Shown here piece by piece: positions 1 to 11,715 of a stretch of 64,000 nt of DNA (its first letter is position 1; every line of letters starts with the position of its first letter). Origin of the DNA: Xenopus tropicalis. Taxonomy: Eukaryota; Chordata; Amphibia; Anura; Pipidae. Both the position numbers and the translations under genes were made by a program. The notes below the pieces were generated by a model. The model did not search any database, was not told the DNA's origin, and worked only from the letters and a program-made list of their open reading frames with translations. The stretch covers positions 89,316,904 through 89,380,903 of the forward strand of contig NC_030678.2 of NCBI RefSeq assembly GCF_000004195.4. The letters are read 5' to 3'.

Positions 1-172
1 CACCACCCTGCTGCCAAGAGTACTGGCTATTATTATGATTGCTCAAACCTTTCGGCTTGAACAATCATAAAGGAAACCCTGCATGAGTTAAGGAACATGT
101 GGGGTTCAGGGGCAAAACCTTATTAGTTTTTGAATTTTTACCCAAACTTTTCGGTGCTAAACTTTTTCTTAT

Positions 173-967
173 TTAAAGGAGAAGGAAAGGCTAATAAAGA
201 GTTAATCTCAAGCTGCAGGCATACCTTCAGTTGTCTCAATAGTGCCCTTAAGTCTCCCCATATTTCACCTGTTCAGATGATCAGAAGCCTCATAGGAATA
301 TCAAACGCTGAACTCTGTAAAGAAAGTTCCCATAATGCCTCGCTCCTGCACCGAGACCAAGACCTATGTACATGCCCAGTTAGTAAAACTATGAGAAAGC
401 TTTCTGCTAATTGGCTCAGATCCACATTCCTAAGGGGGCAGTGAGTTCTTAGCATTCTTGAGGGAGGGGGCAGCAGGAAAGGGAAGAGAGGAGAGAGCTG
501 CGTGTCTCTGGCACAGGAAAACAAAGGCAAGAAATCTTTTGACAGAGGACCCTGTGCAGTGCAGCGACTCAGAGTGCAGCGTTTCTGTGAGTGCTTATGG
601 CTGTATTTACATAGACCTTTCTGATAAAGCTTACTCAGGCCCGGATTTGTGGTGAGGCCACAAAGGCCCGGGCCTAGGGCGGCACATACACAGGGGCATG
701 CCGCCCCGCTGCAAGCAAATTTTAACATTTTGCTCCCATACGGAGCAATGGGGACATCTCCCCACTGCTCTGTATGGGAGTTCTAAGCTAGGCGCTTGCG
801 CATGCGCATTAGCGGTGGGGAGGGGGTGTTCGCGCATGCGGAAGGTAGGCGCATGCACATTCGCGTTTTCGCGGCGGGGGGGGCGCCGAATGGGGGCGGC
901 CTTGGGGCGCCCCAAGTAGAAATCCAGCCCTGAGCTTACTGAGTTTTTACCTTTTCTTCTCCTTTAA
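173..967. mobile_element. T2-type MITE inside family A element
   Basis: The ends read TTAAAGGAGAAGGAAAGG at 173 and the inverse, with CTTCTCCTTTAA, at 967. TTAA at both borders plus AGGRR termini match the T2 MITE family known from Xenopus. Its right part is interrupted by the hAT-type element at 636-932, so this is the middle layer of a three-level nest. Confidence 0.7.
636..932. mobile_element. hAT-type MITE, family C, copy 1
   Basis: The ends are CAGGCCCGGATTT and the inverse AAATCCAGCCCTG. A perfect 8-bp duplication, AGCTTACT, flanks it (628-635 and 933-940), the hallmark of hAT transposition. The interior is GC-rich and CpG-rich, with runs such as GCGCATGCGCAT. A sister copy lies at 4788-5064. 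Confidence 0.8.
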
Positions 968-1072
968 GAAAGCCCGCTTGGGGAAAATAATTCAGCTAAT
1001 GAGGTTTAACTCGTGCAGGATTTCCTTTATGACTGCTTTAAGCTGAAAGGCTCGAGCAATCATAAACACTTA

Positions 1073-1581
1073 GGGGCTGATTTACTAATCCACGAATCTG
1101 AATCCGAATGGGAAAAATTCGGATTGGAAACGAACATTTTGCGACTTTTTCGTGTTTTTTTCGATTTTTTCGTAAATTGTCGCGACTTTTTCGTAGCCAT
1201 TACGACTTGCGCAAATTGTCGCGACTTTTTCGTAGCCGTTACGACTTGCTCGTATATTGTTGCGACTTTTTCGTATTGAGCGCTCGTAAATGGCGGGCAA
1301 ACCTTTCAGACTTTGCATGATTTTGGAAGCCTCCCATAGGACTCAATGGCACTCTGCAGCTCCAACCTGGCCCAAGGAAAGTCACGATACTGAAGCTTGA
1401 ATGAATCCGAAACTTTCGTACTCGGCGCGACGGCTACGAAAAAGTTGCGACAATTTATGAAAAAGTCGTAATGGCTATGAAAAAGTCGCGACAATTTACA
1501 AAAAAATCGCGAAATACCAATCATTACGAAAAAACGCATTCGGACGCTTTTCGTACATTCGTGGATTAGTAAATGTGCCCC
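1073..1581. mobile_element. Palindromic MITE with TTTACTAATCCACGAAT ends
   Basis: The ends are inverted copies (GGGGC, a few variable bases, then TTTACTAATCCACGAAT). The two halves are built of repeated blocks like CGCGACTTTTTCGTA and form a long imperfect foldback. Open frames in it on both strands come from the repeated blocks, not from genes. Confidence 0.65.
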
Positions 1582-2383
1582 ATAATATCCTTAGCTTATT
1601 GATTATGGAGAGTGCAGAGAACCCCTTTGTCTTTGTCCTTAAAGAGTATGCTGCTGGCCACAAACCCATATGTGGGTCATCAAAAAGTCAACCTGATTGC
1701 ATAGTATTCCTGTTTGTGTTCTTGGAGTGTTCATTTTGTATTTTCGGTATAATGATTTAATGGGGCTAGGTTTGCTGTGGTTCAAGGAACTCATTGGAAC
1801 CAATCAGCAGGCAGCATTCATTAGTATGCTGTCTGAAAGCAAACCTGTGATTAGTTGCTAGACTTGGTGCCAACTTTTTACAACTACCCTTGCACACTTC
1901 AGTTACTTTTGCCAGTAATGGACTGCAGCTTATCATAAATATGTCAAAATATATGATCAAATAATTATTATGTCTTGTAACCAGAAACCAACGCAACACT
2001 CCATATGTCATTTTTATTTAAGGTAAGGGGCCCCTTTGAATAAATTCCTGTTAAAAGAAATTTGGTACAAGTTTTATCATTTAGAAACAAGTTCCTTGTT
2101 TTTCACTAGAGGGCAGCAGAGCTCTACGGTAAAATCTAAAACCTCCAAGAACCATTTGAAGCCACTTGAGATTATTAGGAAATTTAAGGGTAGTAATAAA
2201 AATTCTATATTGCAGTAATGACTTTCCTTTTATTTGTGTTTATTTGTGAAGAACTGAAAATCACTGTTATTCATTATTTGGTATTTTGTTTGTTGTCTTT
2301 TATTTGCACCAGGAAAAGCTAATTTTGTAATGTGAACTCTCCTGCTCTTGGGGTTTCATACCTCCAAGAACCTTTCTCTAGAG
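1582..2383. other. Intergenic, no gene seen
   Basis: AT-rich DNA with short open frames only. A weak inverted pair (GGTTTGCT near 1769 and AGCAAACC near 1838) may be an old MITE. I see nothing else I can support. Confidence 0.5.
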
Positions 2384-2757
2384 CAGTCATCCCCGCCCTT
2401 TTTTACTCATAAGCCATTAGTTAAGTGGAAACACACCTAGCCTAAAGACGTACAATTTTACACTAGCCCACCTAGGGACCCTAAATCCTACTGTAAATCT
2501 GTCCCCCATGCCTTCTAATTCTTTATAGAAGTTACCAAAACACGTAATTACACATGCAAAACCAATAAGAATTCTACTGACAGAAAACTTAGTTATACAT
2601 TGAGACAGATTTACACAGATCAGATGAGATTCCCATTGGAGGAAAGTGTTTTAAAGTAGTTAAAATATACTGTTGCCCTACACTGGTACTGGTGTGTTTG
2701 CCTCAGAAACTCTACTTTAGTTTGTTTGTCACAGTTATAAAAGGTTGGGGACCCCTG
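2384..2757. mobile_element. Degraded hAT-type element
   Basis: The ends are CAGTCATCCCCGCCC and the inverse of CAGGGGTCCCCAACC. The flanking 8-mers CTCTAGAG and CTCTAAAT look like a decayed 8-bp duplication. The interior near 2670-2720 resembles a piece of the T2 element at 54818-55226 (a CCCTRCACTGGTA block), so it is probably composite. Confidence 0.5.
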
Positions 2758-3368
2758 CTCTAAATCTCAGAAAGACGGCTCTTGAAGCACCACGGACAGC
2801 CAAAGAGTAGAATAAAATTTCGATACTTTAATCACATCCTTTTAAAAACAGAACGCCTGACGCGTTTCGTGCATGTATGCACTTAATCATATGCTCTAAG
2901 CATACCCCTGCTGTGGAATACTGTGAAACTGTTTATGTTTATCAGGGCTAAGCCTTTGCATATGGTTTTATCCCTGTAATGTTTTGTCATACAGAAGCTG
3001 AGCCATTTGTAATAAAGTTTTTATATACTTCTGCCTGTGATGAAAAGTAGAATACCTACATTTGTGTATGACACAGGTTATAAGAGATTTTCTGAACAAA
3101 AAAGGGAGTATATTGTAAGATCAAGTATCTGCATCAGATCCTATTACTGGTTATATGCATGCATGTGCAAGTCTCTACAGGAACAAAGCTACCTTTAACT
3201 CTACTATAAAAGATCATTTTTAATTAGATTATAGGTAGCACATGATTATAGGGTCCTGTGCCAAAACCAGAATTTGAACAAATACTTACTGGGTGTGTAA
3301 ATTATATGTACATACTATTTATATCTCTGTAACACTGGTCCCCTTCAGTTTAAATAACAGCAGTTTTT
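2758..3368. other. Intergenic, with a fragment carrying a GACGCGTTTCG motif
   Basis: Around 2800-2905 a repeat fragment contains GACGCGTTTCGTGC followed by CACTTAATCA. Comparable motifs occur in repeat fragments near 22410, 42255 and 55390. No gene is visible. Confidence 0.4.
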
Positions 3369-3892
3369 TTAAAGTGGACCTGTATAAAAAAAAAAAAAAG
3401 CTGTATAATAAAAGTCCTTTTCAAATTAAACATGAAACCCAAAATAATTTTTTTATTACCACATCCAAACCCATTATAAAAGCATTTTAAAATCCCAGCT
3501 ATCAATCATATAATGCCTGCCCCGCCTCTATGCCTTAGGCATAGAGGTGGGGCAGAGAGTTACTTTCCCTTTCAATTCAGAACTTCTTAGATGTCGCTGC
3601 CCTCCTCACATTCCCCCTCCTTCCTCACCATGTAATTGTGTAACCAGTGCATGGACATGGGCATCAGGTCCCCCCATACTGGCACAGAAACAAGATATTG
3701 GCAGGATGCAATGACTGCTTTGATAACAGTGTCCACAAAATGGCCCCTGCCTGCTTGCTGCAATTGTGAATTCCAAGGCTGAAGAAAATAAGATTAAAAT
3801 AATTTATATAGTGTAAGTAAAGTTTATTTTGCTTGCCAAACACAATAGAAAACAATTTGAAATTATTTCTTAAGGTGACAGGTCCGCTTTAA
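3369..3892 (+). mobile_element. TTAA-flanked MITE, family B, copy 1
   Basis: The ends are TTAAAGTGGACCTGT and the inverse GACAGGTCCGCTTTAA. An internal hairpin (near 3515-3556) is built on CCCGCCTCTATGCC and its inverse. The same interior recurs at 28833-29284 and, inverted, at 25965-26337. Ends and TTAA borders suggest a T2/piggyBac-like group. Confidence 0.65.
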
Positions 3893-4130
3893 AACAAAAA
3901 CAAATATTTATCAGAAAAGCATGTCTTCTTTTTATTTCTATTAGATATAGATATATTTTTATTTCTATTCTATATAGATATATGTTAAGGAGAGCTTAAC
4001 ATGTTAAAAAACCACTCCCAGCTTATTTGTATGTATGTAAACAATTGGTAGAGTTGTGCCATAGACTGCAATGGAACAGTGCTATTTATTTTGGCAAAAT
4101 AATATTCTATTTAATATTTATGAATGCAGC

Positions 4131-4580
4131 ATGGTGACTCAGTAGGTAGGAATTCTGCTTTGCAGTGCTGGTGTACAGGGCTGGAACCAGGGTCGGACTG
4201 GGGGGTGAAGGGCCCACCGGGGCTCCCGCCCCTGGAACCAGGAGTAGGCAGAAGAGGCTCCTGCCTGGGGTGCAACAATGGGGATGGGGGGAGGGGTGCC
4301 AGGCAAGTACCTTTCCTGCCTAACCCTAGTAAGCACTCTTCTTCCCTCACAGCTTGTCTAGTGTGGCATACCCTCCCCACCATGCCACAGGGAGTTTGTA
4401 TATTTTCCCACATTTCAAAAATATACAGGTAGGTTAGTTGGCTCCTGATCAAAAATTGGTCCTCGTGTAATTGATAGTAGGGACCTTAGATTGTAAGATT
4501 GTAAGCTCCACTGGGGCAGTGTGTAAAGTGTTGCGTATAGATGTTGATACTATATAAATACCAGTAAATAAATATGTTAC
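4131..4580 (+). mobile_element. SINE-like retroposon with an inserted fragment
   Basis: The 5' part (GACTCAGTAGGTAG, then TTTGCAGTGCTGG) resembles the tRNA-like head of a common fish/frog SINE. The 3' part (ATACAGGTAGGTTAGTTGGC, TTGTAAGCTCCACTGGGGCA, ACTATATAAATA) is the usual tail. A GC-rich piece starting CAGGGTCGGACTGG near 4190 looks like an inserted hAT end. Confidence 0.55.
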
Positions 4581-4787
4581 AAAAAAGTTACACTTTGCCA
4601 TGATTTTTATAAGCTATGCAACTTTTTTCTCATAATTTCAGTATCTTTTTAGACTTCCACTATTATGTTATGTGCTTCTTCAATACAGGTGTAATTTTGC
4701 ATACGCTTTAGCAAACTGAGTACAAGTTGTGGTGTATGTTTTTGTTATTGTATTAGTGTGTGAATGGCATCACCTCTGGCACATAGC

Positions 4788-5064
4788 CAGGCCCGGATTT
4801 GTGGAAAGGCCACAAAGGCCCGGGCCTAGGGCGGCACAAGTTTAGGGGCGGCATGCCGCCCCGCCGCAACAGATTTTTTAAATTTGGCTCCCATACGGAG
4901 CAGTCGGGACCTCTCCCCACTGCTCCGTATGGGAGTTTAAATGTGCAATTGCGCATGTGCATTGATCGCGCATGCGCACTCGGGGGAGAGGGCGCTGTGC
5001 GATTGCGCATGTGCACTCGTGGCGGGGGCGGCCTTGGGGCGCTGAAAAGTTAAATCCGGCCCTG
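4788..5064. mobile_element. hAT-type MITE, family C, copy 2
   Basis: The same family as 636-932: starts CAGGCCCGGATTTGTGG and ends with the inverse AAATCCGGCCCTG. A perfect but different 8-bp duplication, CACATAGC, flanks it (4780-4787 and 5065-5072), so the two copies arrived independently. Confidence 0.8.
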
Positions 5065-5353
5065 CACATAGCATGAACAATTGTATTAGCATCTATGTAA
5101 CTGGAAGCAAGTTGCATGCATAGACACAACTCACTAAGGATTAGTGACAGGTTCAGACTGATGTTCTTTCTTAGCATGTTTGCAGTTTTTAATATTTATC
5201 ATTCCATCCAAAGCTATTAAGCTGTTTATTAGCTGCTAATATACTTTGAACTTTGTAACTACAATGCTACCTTCTGGTTAGTTCCTGCAACTGTACAAGA
5301 AGAATATTCTCCCAAGGAAAACAGAGACATCAGAAGAGTTCTCCTTGTTAGCA

Positions 5354-5400
5354 GTGGCGTAACTATAAAGGAAACAGACCCCATTGTCAGCGCCGGATTT
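5354..5400. mobile_element. Two adjoining transposon end fragments
   Basis: CAGTGGCGTAACTATAAAGG (5354) and CAGCGCCGGATTTG (5389) each look like a hAT terminal sequence, without a matching right end nearby. The first resembles, in inverse, the end at 14520-14550. Confidence 0.4.
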
Positions 5401-6660
5401 GTTAATAGATTTGCAACCAAGCAAAAAAATAATTATTATAAATTGCGCAAAAGTGTTTAGAACATCCTGAACAATTTTAGTCCAAATTTGAACATGTGAA
5501 ATGACAAATGATTGTAGAAGGTGCAGGAGAGCTTATTCCTCTACAACTTATCAAATCTACTTTTTGTGACATCCAAACACAATTGGTAATAATGTGCCTC
5601 AAAAGCAAGGCAATATGTTTAGGTTATTTACAATGGTTTAGTAATGATTTATTATACATGCAGCTAATTACCAGGGATGAATAAAAAGTTGCCCCTTGTC
5701 ACTTTAAGAGTTCTTCAATCGTGCTCTCTGCACTAGCAATGTGGCCCCCCTCTTCCCCATTATAGTTTAGAAAAACTTCTGGAGTGGCATCGGGAAGGCT
5801 GTCTTAGGTGGCATGGGGCTAAGAATTGTCCCTGGTCCTTACTTTTTGTTCAGCCTTATGGTATACAGATTTCACATCTATCCCCTATCCATATAAAATC
5901 AAACACTTATTCAAATTCTGAAGGCCTGATCAGAAATGAGCTATGTAGTGAATAGTTACACCAAAAGCATTCCTACTGCATGTATCAGAGCTGATTAGTA
6001 ATCAGACCTGCAGCAAGTTGATTTAATTTGTATTCCTTACCTCCCAGCATTAAAAACTGGGTCATTTTAGGCCATGCTGGGAGCAGCCCCAGACAGACAC
6101 GTCCTTGTCTTTTTTTTTAACACAATCTGCCCTCTGGTTAGCACAGTCCCTTTTTGGGTTCTGGAATTTGGGAGTGTCCAGACTAAAAAAGGACCACTGG
6201 GGATATGCAGATACAGATTTTTTTTTCTTGTTTAATCTAACAGGCAATGACAAAATTAACATAAAATTAATTTGACAGCCCTTGTTATTAGTTCTTTTTG
6301 GGAGCTTCTTGTATATTATCATCTCTGTCTCTGATCAATGTGCCTCCTTAAAACAATTAAATAAGTGAGTATAAAATCTACAGTGCTGATCTTGAAGTAC
6401 CAGCATGCAATCAACCTTGCCTTTACAGTTCTCCTGGCAACATGCAAAGAAGTAAGTTCAAAATTGTTTGGCACTGAAAATATTATAATAGTGACTGATC
6501 CCCTGCTTATTTGAATTGAAATCCTATTTATCCCACATACGTAACAATATGTTCCACTTACCCTGATATATTGACTCATTCAACAGGTAAACTCAAACTT
6601 AATTCCAATTTTGGTTAGATTTTAATTTCTTTGTAAAGCATCCCTCAGCTATTATATGTT
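5401..6660. other. Intergenic, no gene seen
   Basis: AT-rich sequence with only short chance open frames on both strands and no convincing splice-bounded exon or repeat boundary. Confidence 0.5.
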
Positions 6661-6866
6661 TACAGGGTAACCCTTTTGAAATAAAAAATAACAAAAGTGG
6701 TATAAAGGTGATACCTTTATTGGCTAACTAAGATAACCATAGCAAGCTTTCAGAACATTTTAGTTCCTTTTTCAAGCCAAGGAACTAAAATGTTCTGAAA
6801 GCTTGCTATGATTATCTTAGTTAGCCAATAAAGGTATCACCTTTATACCACTTTTGTTACCCTGTA
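6661..6866. mobile_element. Foldback element with 77-bp arms
   Basis: Arms 6691-6767 and 6781-6857 are inverted copies matching at 76 of 77 positions with a 13-nt loop. Outer words TACAGGGTAA and TTACCCTGTA extend the symmetry beyond an interruption on the left. The arm includes GATACCTTTATTGGCTAACT, a sequence I associate with interspersed repeats in frogs and fish. Confidence 0.6.
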
Positions 6867-7204
6867 AATATTTTTGACTGGCTAACACGGTACATCAACT
6901 TTTCCTGCATCAGCTATTATAAACACACTAGTAGAACTTTAATTAATGAACAGCAAATAAGCTTGTACTACAAGGTAGATTGGCAACTGCATATTGTAGG
7001 GAGTTCATTAGGTATCTGATGTTCTTTATCAGTAATATACATATCATTGTTTATTGGGTTGTGCAACTGGTTCACGTAAGGCTCAGTTATACTGTCAGTT
7101 ATCTTAATTATTATGGCTTCCACATTCGTGCAGCTTTTCTATTTGCTATAGAAGGTGGGCTTCTTCCTTTTAGATATTTTGTGTTATTAAACATTTGTTT
7201 ACAT

Positions 7205-7607
7205 TTTCAACTTTTCAGTTAGTCATCATTATATTATTTTTCATAGTTTTTGAATTATTTGCCTTCTTCTTCTAACTCTGCAGCTTTCAAATAGGGGTCA
7301 CTGGCCGAGGAGCCAAAAAACTATTTGTGAAGCTACAGTTTAATTGTTATTGCTACTTAATATTACTTATTTTTCTCTTCAGGTTCTCTTCTATTCAAAC
7401 CATGCCCTGGTTGCTAAGGTAATTTGGATAGCTTACCTTAGCAACCAAATAGCTGCTGAAACTCCAAACTGGAGAGCTGCTGAACAAACAGTAAAATAAT
7501 TTAAAAAAACTACATAAAATAAAAAATGAAGACCAATTGTAAATTGTCTCTACTCTGCTCTCTACATCATAATAAAAGTTAACTCACAAGGTGGACAACC
7601 CCTTTAA
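7205..7607 (+). mobile_element. TTAA-ended interspersed element, family D, copy 1 (5' truncated)
   Basis: Shares the order of blocks with 8152-8610: TTTTTGAATTATTTGCCTTC, CTCTTCTATT, CAAACCA, TAGCTGCTGAAACTCC, AATTGTAAATTGTCTCT, and a right end GGACAACCCCTTTAA. The left end is missing, while the right end has the TTAA border. Confidence 0.6.
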
Positions 7608-8151
7608 TATACTCTGTCCTTTATATATACAATCACCCCCACTACTTAACAGGTTTGAAAATCAGTAGACTAGAAATACCACAAGAGCATAGAGAGACTT
7701 TGGATTAAGGCACAAGCCACAATATACAGACAAGAAGCAAACAAGCAATATGATCAGGAGAATATAGATTCAAATACTGTATCTGCAATAGGAAACAGTA
7801 TATTTTATAGCAAAATTGTTTCTGACCTGATAATTTTGTGACAAGACTGGGTAATATCTGTGTTTTGGTGCCATACATGACATTGTAAATATCATTACGA
7901 ATCAGCTCATTAAAGAAAACAACAAATCATTATCCCCCACAGTCTGACATACACACCTTAAGCGTAATTGAATGCATATGAGACACATTAGAATGGATTA
8001 ATGGATTTAAATACTGAATCTGCAACAGGAAATAGTACCCTTGAACCCACAGCATCATGCCACACAGCCATACACATCAAAATACACTCCAAGAAGCCTA
8101 CCTTCAAGAACCTTCAAGCCCACACTCCAAAAAGCCTCCAAGAAGTTACCT
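7608..8151. other. Intergenic, with a 33-bp imperfect direct repeat
   Basis: Two similar stretches (about 7769-7801 and 8005-8037) share AATACTG-ATCTGCAA-AGGAAA-AGTA. No gene is visible. Confidence 0.4.
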
Positions 8152-8610
8152 TTAAGGTAAAATTTAGTATGTTATAGAATGGCCAGTTCCAAGCCATTTT
8201 TCAATTGGTCTTCATTATTTCTTTTTTTTTTTTTTATAGTTTTTTAATTATTTGCCTTCCTCTTCTAACTCTTTGCAGCTTTTTGAAATGGGGATCACTG
8301 ACCCCCGCTGCAAAAAATCTATTGCTCTGTGAGGCTTAAGGTTTATTGTTATTGTTATTTTTATTACTTATCTTTCTATTAAGCCCTCTTCTATCTACAG
8401 GTATATTTCCGTGACTTATTCAAACCACTCCCTGAGTGATAAGGTAATTTGGACCCTAGCAACCAGATAGCTGCTGAAACTCCATACTGCAAAACTACTG
8501 AACAAAAAGGGCAGTAATTAAAAAACTACAAATAATAAAAAGTGAGGACTAATTGCAAATTGTCTCTTTCTACATCATACTAAAAATTAACTCAAAGGTG
8601 AACAACTCAA
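8152..8610 (+). mobile_element. TTAA-ended interspersed element, family D, copy 2
   Basis: Begins at a TTAA followed by AATTTAGTATGTTATAGAATGG. It runs through the same blocks as copy 1 in the same order and ends in a decayed AAGGTGAACAACTC. It is more complete at the left end than copy 1. Confidence 0.6.
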
Positions 8611-8790
8611 GGGGCATATTTATTATAGTGTGTAAGCCAACATTACCGGTTATTTTGACAATAGTAACCAATAATTTCTTTGCTTTTGTTTTCTAAGTTG
8701 CAGGTGACTGTTCAAATCTAATTGCTGATTGGTTGTTATGGGCAACACCATCGGTGATGTTGGCTTACACCCTATAATAAATATGACCCT
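8611..8790. mobile_element. Palindromic MITE with GGGGCATATTTATTATAG ends
   Basis: Left GGGGCATATTTATTATAGTG and the inverse CTATAATAAATATGACCC on the right. Just inside, GTAAGCCAACATYACCGGT is mirrored. It directly abuts family D copy 2. Confidence 0.6.
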
Positions 8791-11415
8791 TGTAATTTGA
8801 TCCTAGGTTAGTTTTATGTTGTAAATTACAGAATGGAGAGAAACAATGGGGAGAGAGGCAATGGGAACCTTGGCCAGACCTATATTCTAAATTAGTAACC
8901 TTTTTTTAGGAATCAGAAAAATGTAATATTTTCATTGCATACAGTCTCCCCATGTGTGTGTGCATGTATCAAGTAGTCTTGCAATATGTAAGAAATACAG
9001 ATTTTTTTGCAGATAAGCAAACCTTTGAACCACCTGTCCTAAAACACTCAATATGATCATGGAAAAAATACCTCCTCACCCTAAGTAAGTTTCTATAGTA
9101 CATAATGTTACCTTTATTTTAAAACATGTGGTTTTCTACCAAAAGCATATGAGTGTGAAGAGTTAAATTGATGTATGTTTTCGAGAGGAATTTCTGTAAG
9201 CGCACACTAAAATTCTTCTTTTACCGGTAATGGAAACATTTCTACAGCAATGTTCTAAAACCTGGAACATGTGTTTCTGATTAGGAGCAGATTAACATTT
9301 GTGGGCAACATCCTGTCTTAATTTCCAAATTCGGCAGCGCATCTTAGCACAGAAAACACAGTTCTTACTCAGTGGAACTATTTCATAACACACCTTCTAA
9401 TGCCAGACAAAATCATGTGCAAATTAAAGTATATGGGAATGAATGTGACTGAGTTGCAACATTTAGCATATATGTATATACAATCATCAGTTATTCAGTT
9501 TGATGTCATTCACTAAGTGGGTTGAGAGAAGTTGTTTTCAACACCATGTAAATCTTTCCCAGTACTAATACAGAACTAAATTTCCTTAGCTTCTCCACCA
9601 TAGTGTCCAAATCAGGAGGCCCATAAGCAAGAGAACTTCATTTCCCTATGCAATCTTCTAGAGTACCTCATCTTTCTGTTGTCACCAGATATTCCATATT
9701 TGTGTGATATCATCAAATAATATAGACACCTTCTCTATCTTCTCTACATTAACATTATTAAAAAGACCGAGGCTCAGTACAGATTGGCCTTTTTATAACT
9801 TATTAGGAATAGATTGCTTTAACAATAATCACAATCTAGAGTTGAAATATAGTTTGCTTGCCTTTCGTGTCATATGCTGCTTGTCATATTTTTAATCCCA
9901 TAGACATTACTGTGACTTTCAACAATGTGATTTCAGACTAATCGCTTTTAGTGGTTTGCTATTTAATACCAATGTTATTATACCAAGAAGAATGGTAGTT
10001 TGTATCAGTATAACATTTAGTTTAGCCGTTCATTTATTTTATTAGTGAAGGCATAAAAAAAAACCATCTATTTGCCACCTAGCGATATTTATATGTTACT
10101 GTTTAGGGGGAAGGTATGTCATATGCACAAACAAATTATGACTTTGTGGTGCACTGGTCTTGATAAGGGGTGAGTGAGCAAGTTAAATGCTACTTATAAA
10201 CAAGGTGTGTTTTCTCCTTAAAGCTTTAGCTGTCTTGACTGATCAGGGAAGCATGTTATTAAAGCAATTATATATGCCTTCCTGATGTTAGTTTGATGCA
10301 TCTGTCTATTTTATATGTGGTCATGCAGCATTCTCTTACACTCACCATAGTAATTACGGTTATCTCTCTACAGTAATTACAGCGCCAGTGACAACATACC
10401 TCACACACACACTGCACAGCATTGACATGTGGCTTACAGCCATAATATGCTTTGCCAGGAATTACTAACAATTGTAATTGCTTAGTTGAAATGTACAAAG
10501 CAACTGTGATTTAAGTTTTAAAAGAAATCCTTAATACATAGAGGCAAACAGGAAATGAAAAGCAATACAAGATGCTTCCATCAAAGAACATCAGTTCCCA
10601 TTCCTAAACAAATCTGACCAATGTTTTTAGTCATATATGCAATGGGCCCACATTTTAAACAGATGTGTAGAATATTATATATTTTCGTTGATTATGCGAC
10701 AAAAAAGCTGATTGTCAGATTAATGTGTTGTTGATGCAGTTACATTAAAAAGGAAAGTCATAATCACTGGGGAGTGAATTTGTTAGACACCTTCCAATTA
10801 ATAACATTTTTTACCATGGGCCTGACACTTTAGTCAAAAACTAATTGGCCTACAATAGTTTTGAAAGGAAGTGACAGGCAGCCATCTTGGCTCAATTTCC
10901 CAATGATTTCTTGTACTACTCTAGTCTGGAACATCCGCACTATATTAAAGTCAGGTACAGCCTCAAAATGGATTGTTCAGAAAATAAAAATAAAGCTTTA
11001 AACACTTTATACACATACTAGAAATGTTATGTAAAGGATACAAAAGCAGTCTGTTATCCAAGCTTACAGATATGATCTCCAAAAATACGCTCCAGGCTGG
11101 TTTCTTGTAACCCTCGTTTAACTTTCTATGTGTTCTGTTTTGTTTTTTAATATTATTGTACATGATACCTACATGTAACCTACGTGTTACATAAAATTAT
11201 CATGCTGATAGCTAGTGAACATGCTCTTTTTATTTACACTTTTGATTTCAACTATACCTTTAATAGAGTCTGTGGCTGCTACTTAAGCAGAACATACAAA
11301 GCCTGTAGAATTTTGCTTACTTACACCTTCTAATCCTACTGCTGAGGAGGCCTGTATTAAACACTCTTGTTTCCTTAAATCAAACTTAAACTAAAAATAG
11401 TTAATTACTATAAAA
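8791..11415. other. Intergenic, no gene recognised
   Basis: Some 2.6 kb of AT-rich, apparently mostly unique sequence. Open frames are all below about 80 codons, without family resemblance. On the minus strand a frame at about 11000-11130 ends near a GTAAGC, but its acceptor is poor and I do not call it. Confidence 0.45.
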
Positions 11416-11715
11416 CAGGGATCCCCAACCTTTTATACCTGTGAGCCGTATTTAAACGGAAAAATCGTTGGGGAACAACACAAGCATAAAAAACTTTCCT
11501 GGGGGTGCCAATAACAGCTATAATTGGCTACTTATTAGCCCCTATCTGGACTGGCAGCCTACAGAAGGCTCTGTTTGGCATTATATTTTGTTTTTATGCA
11601 ACCAAAACTTGCGTCCTTACCAGAAATTAAAAAATGAGCACCTGCTTTGAGGCCCCTGGGAGCAACATCCAAGGGGTTGGTTAATAACATGTTGCTCACT
11701 GGTTAGGAAACACTG
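11416..11715. mobile_element. hAT-type element, family F, copy 1
   Basis: Starts CAGGGATCCCCAACC and ends TTAGGAAACACTG (decayed inverse). A perfect 8-bp duplication, CTATAAAA, lies at 11408-11415 and 11716-11723. The interior includes GCAACATGTTGCTCAC-like words shared with 55647-55973. Confidence 0.75.

Larger units (their letters stand above)
35..1063. mobile_element. Hairpin-ended DNA element (family A), interrupted
   Basis: The two ends are inverted copies of about 55 bp. Each starts with ATGATTGCTC and a small terminal hairpin (a GCTC-AAGCC type stem), followed by CATAAAGGAAA and a CTGCA(T/C)GAGTTAA block. The right end carries the same words inverted near 1000-1063. Without the T2 insertion the element is only about 234 bp, so it looks non-autonomous. 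A second copy lies at 25794-26446. Superfamily not assigned. Confidence 0.6.

Noticed and set aside
273..915. Overlapping frames up to 151 codons on the minus strand and others on the plus strand
   Set aside because: They run across T2 and hAT family C borders and share sequence with 4753-5177, so they are transposon by-products.
10990..11130. Minus-strand frame ending near GTAAGC, considered as an exon
   Set aside because: The upstream AAAACAAAACAG lacks a pyrimidine tract, and the peptide is not recognisable.
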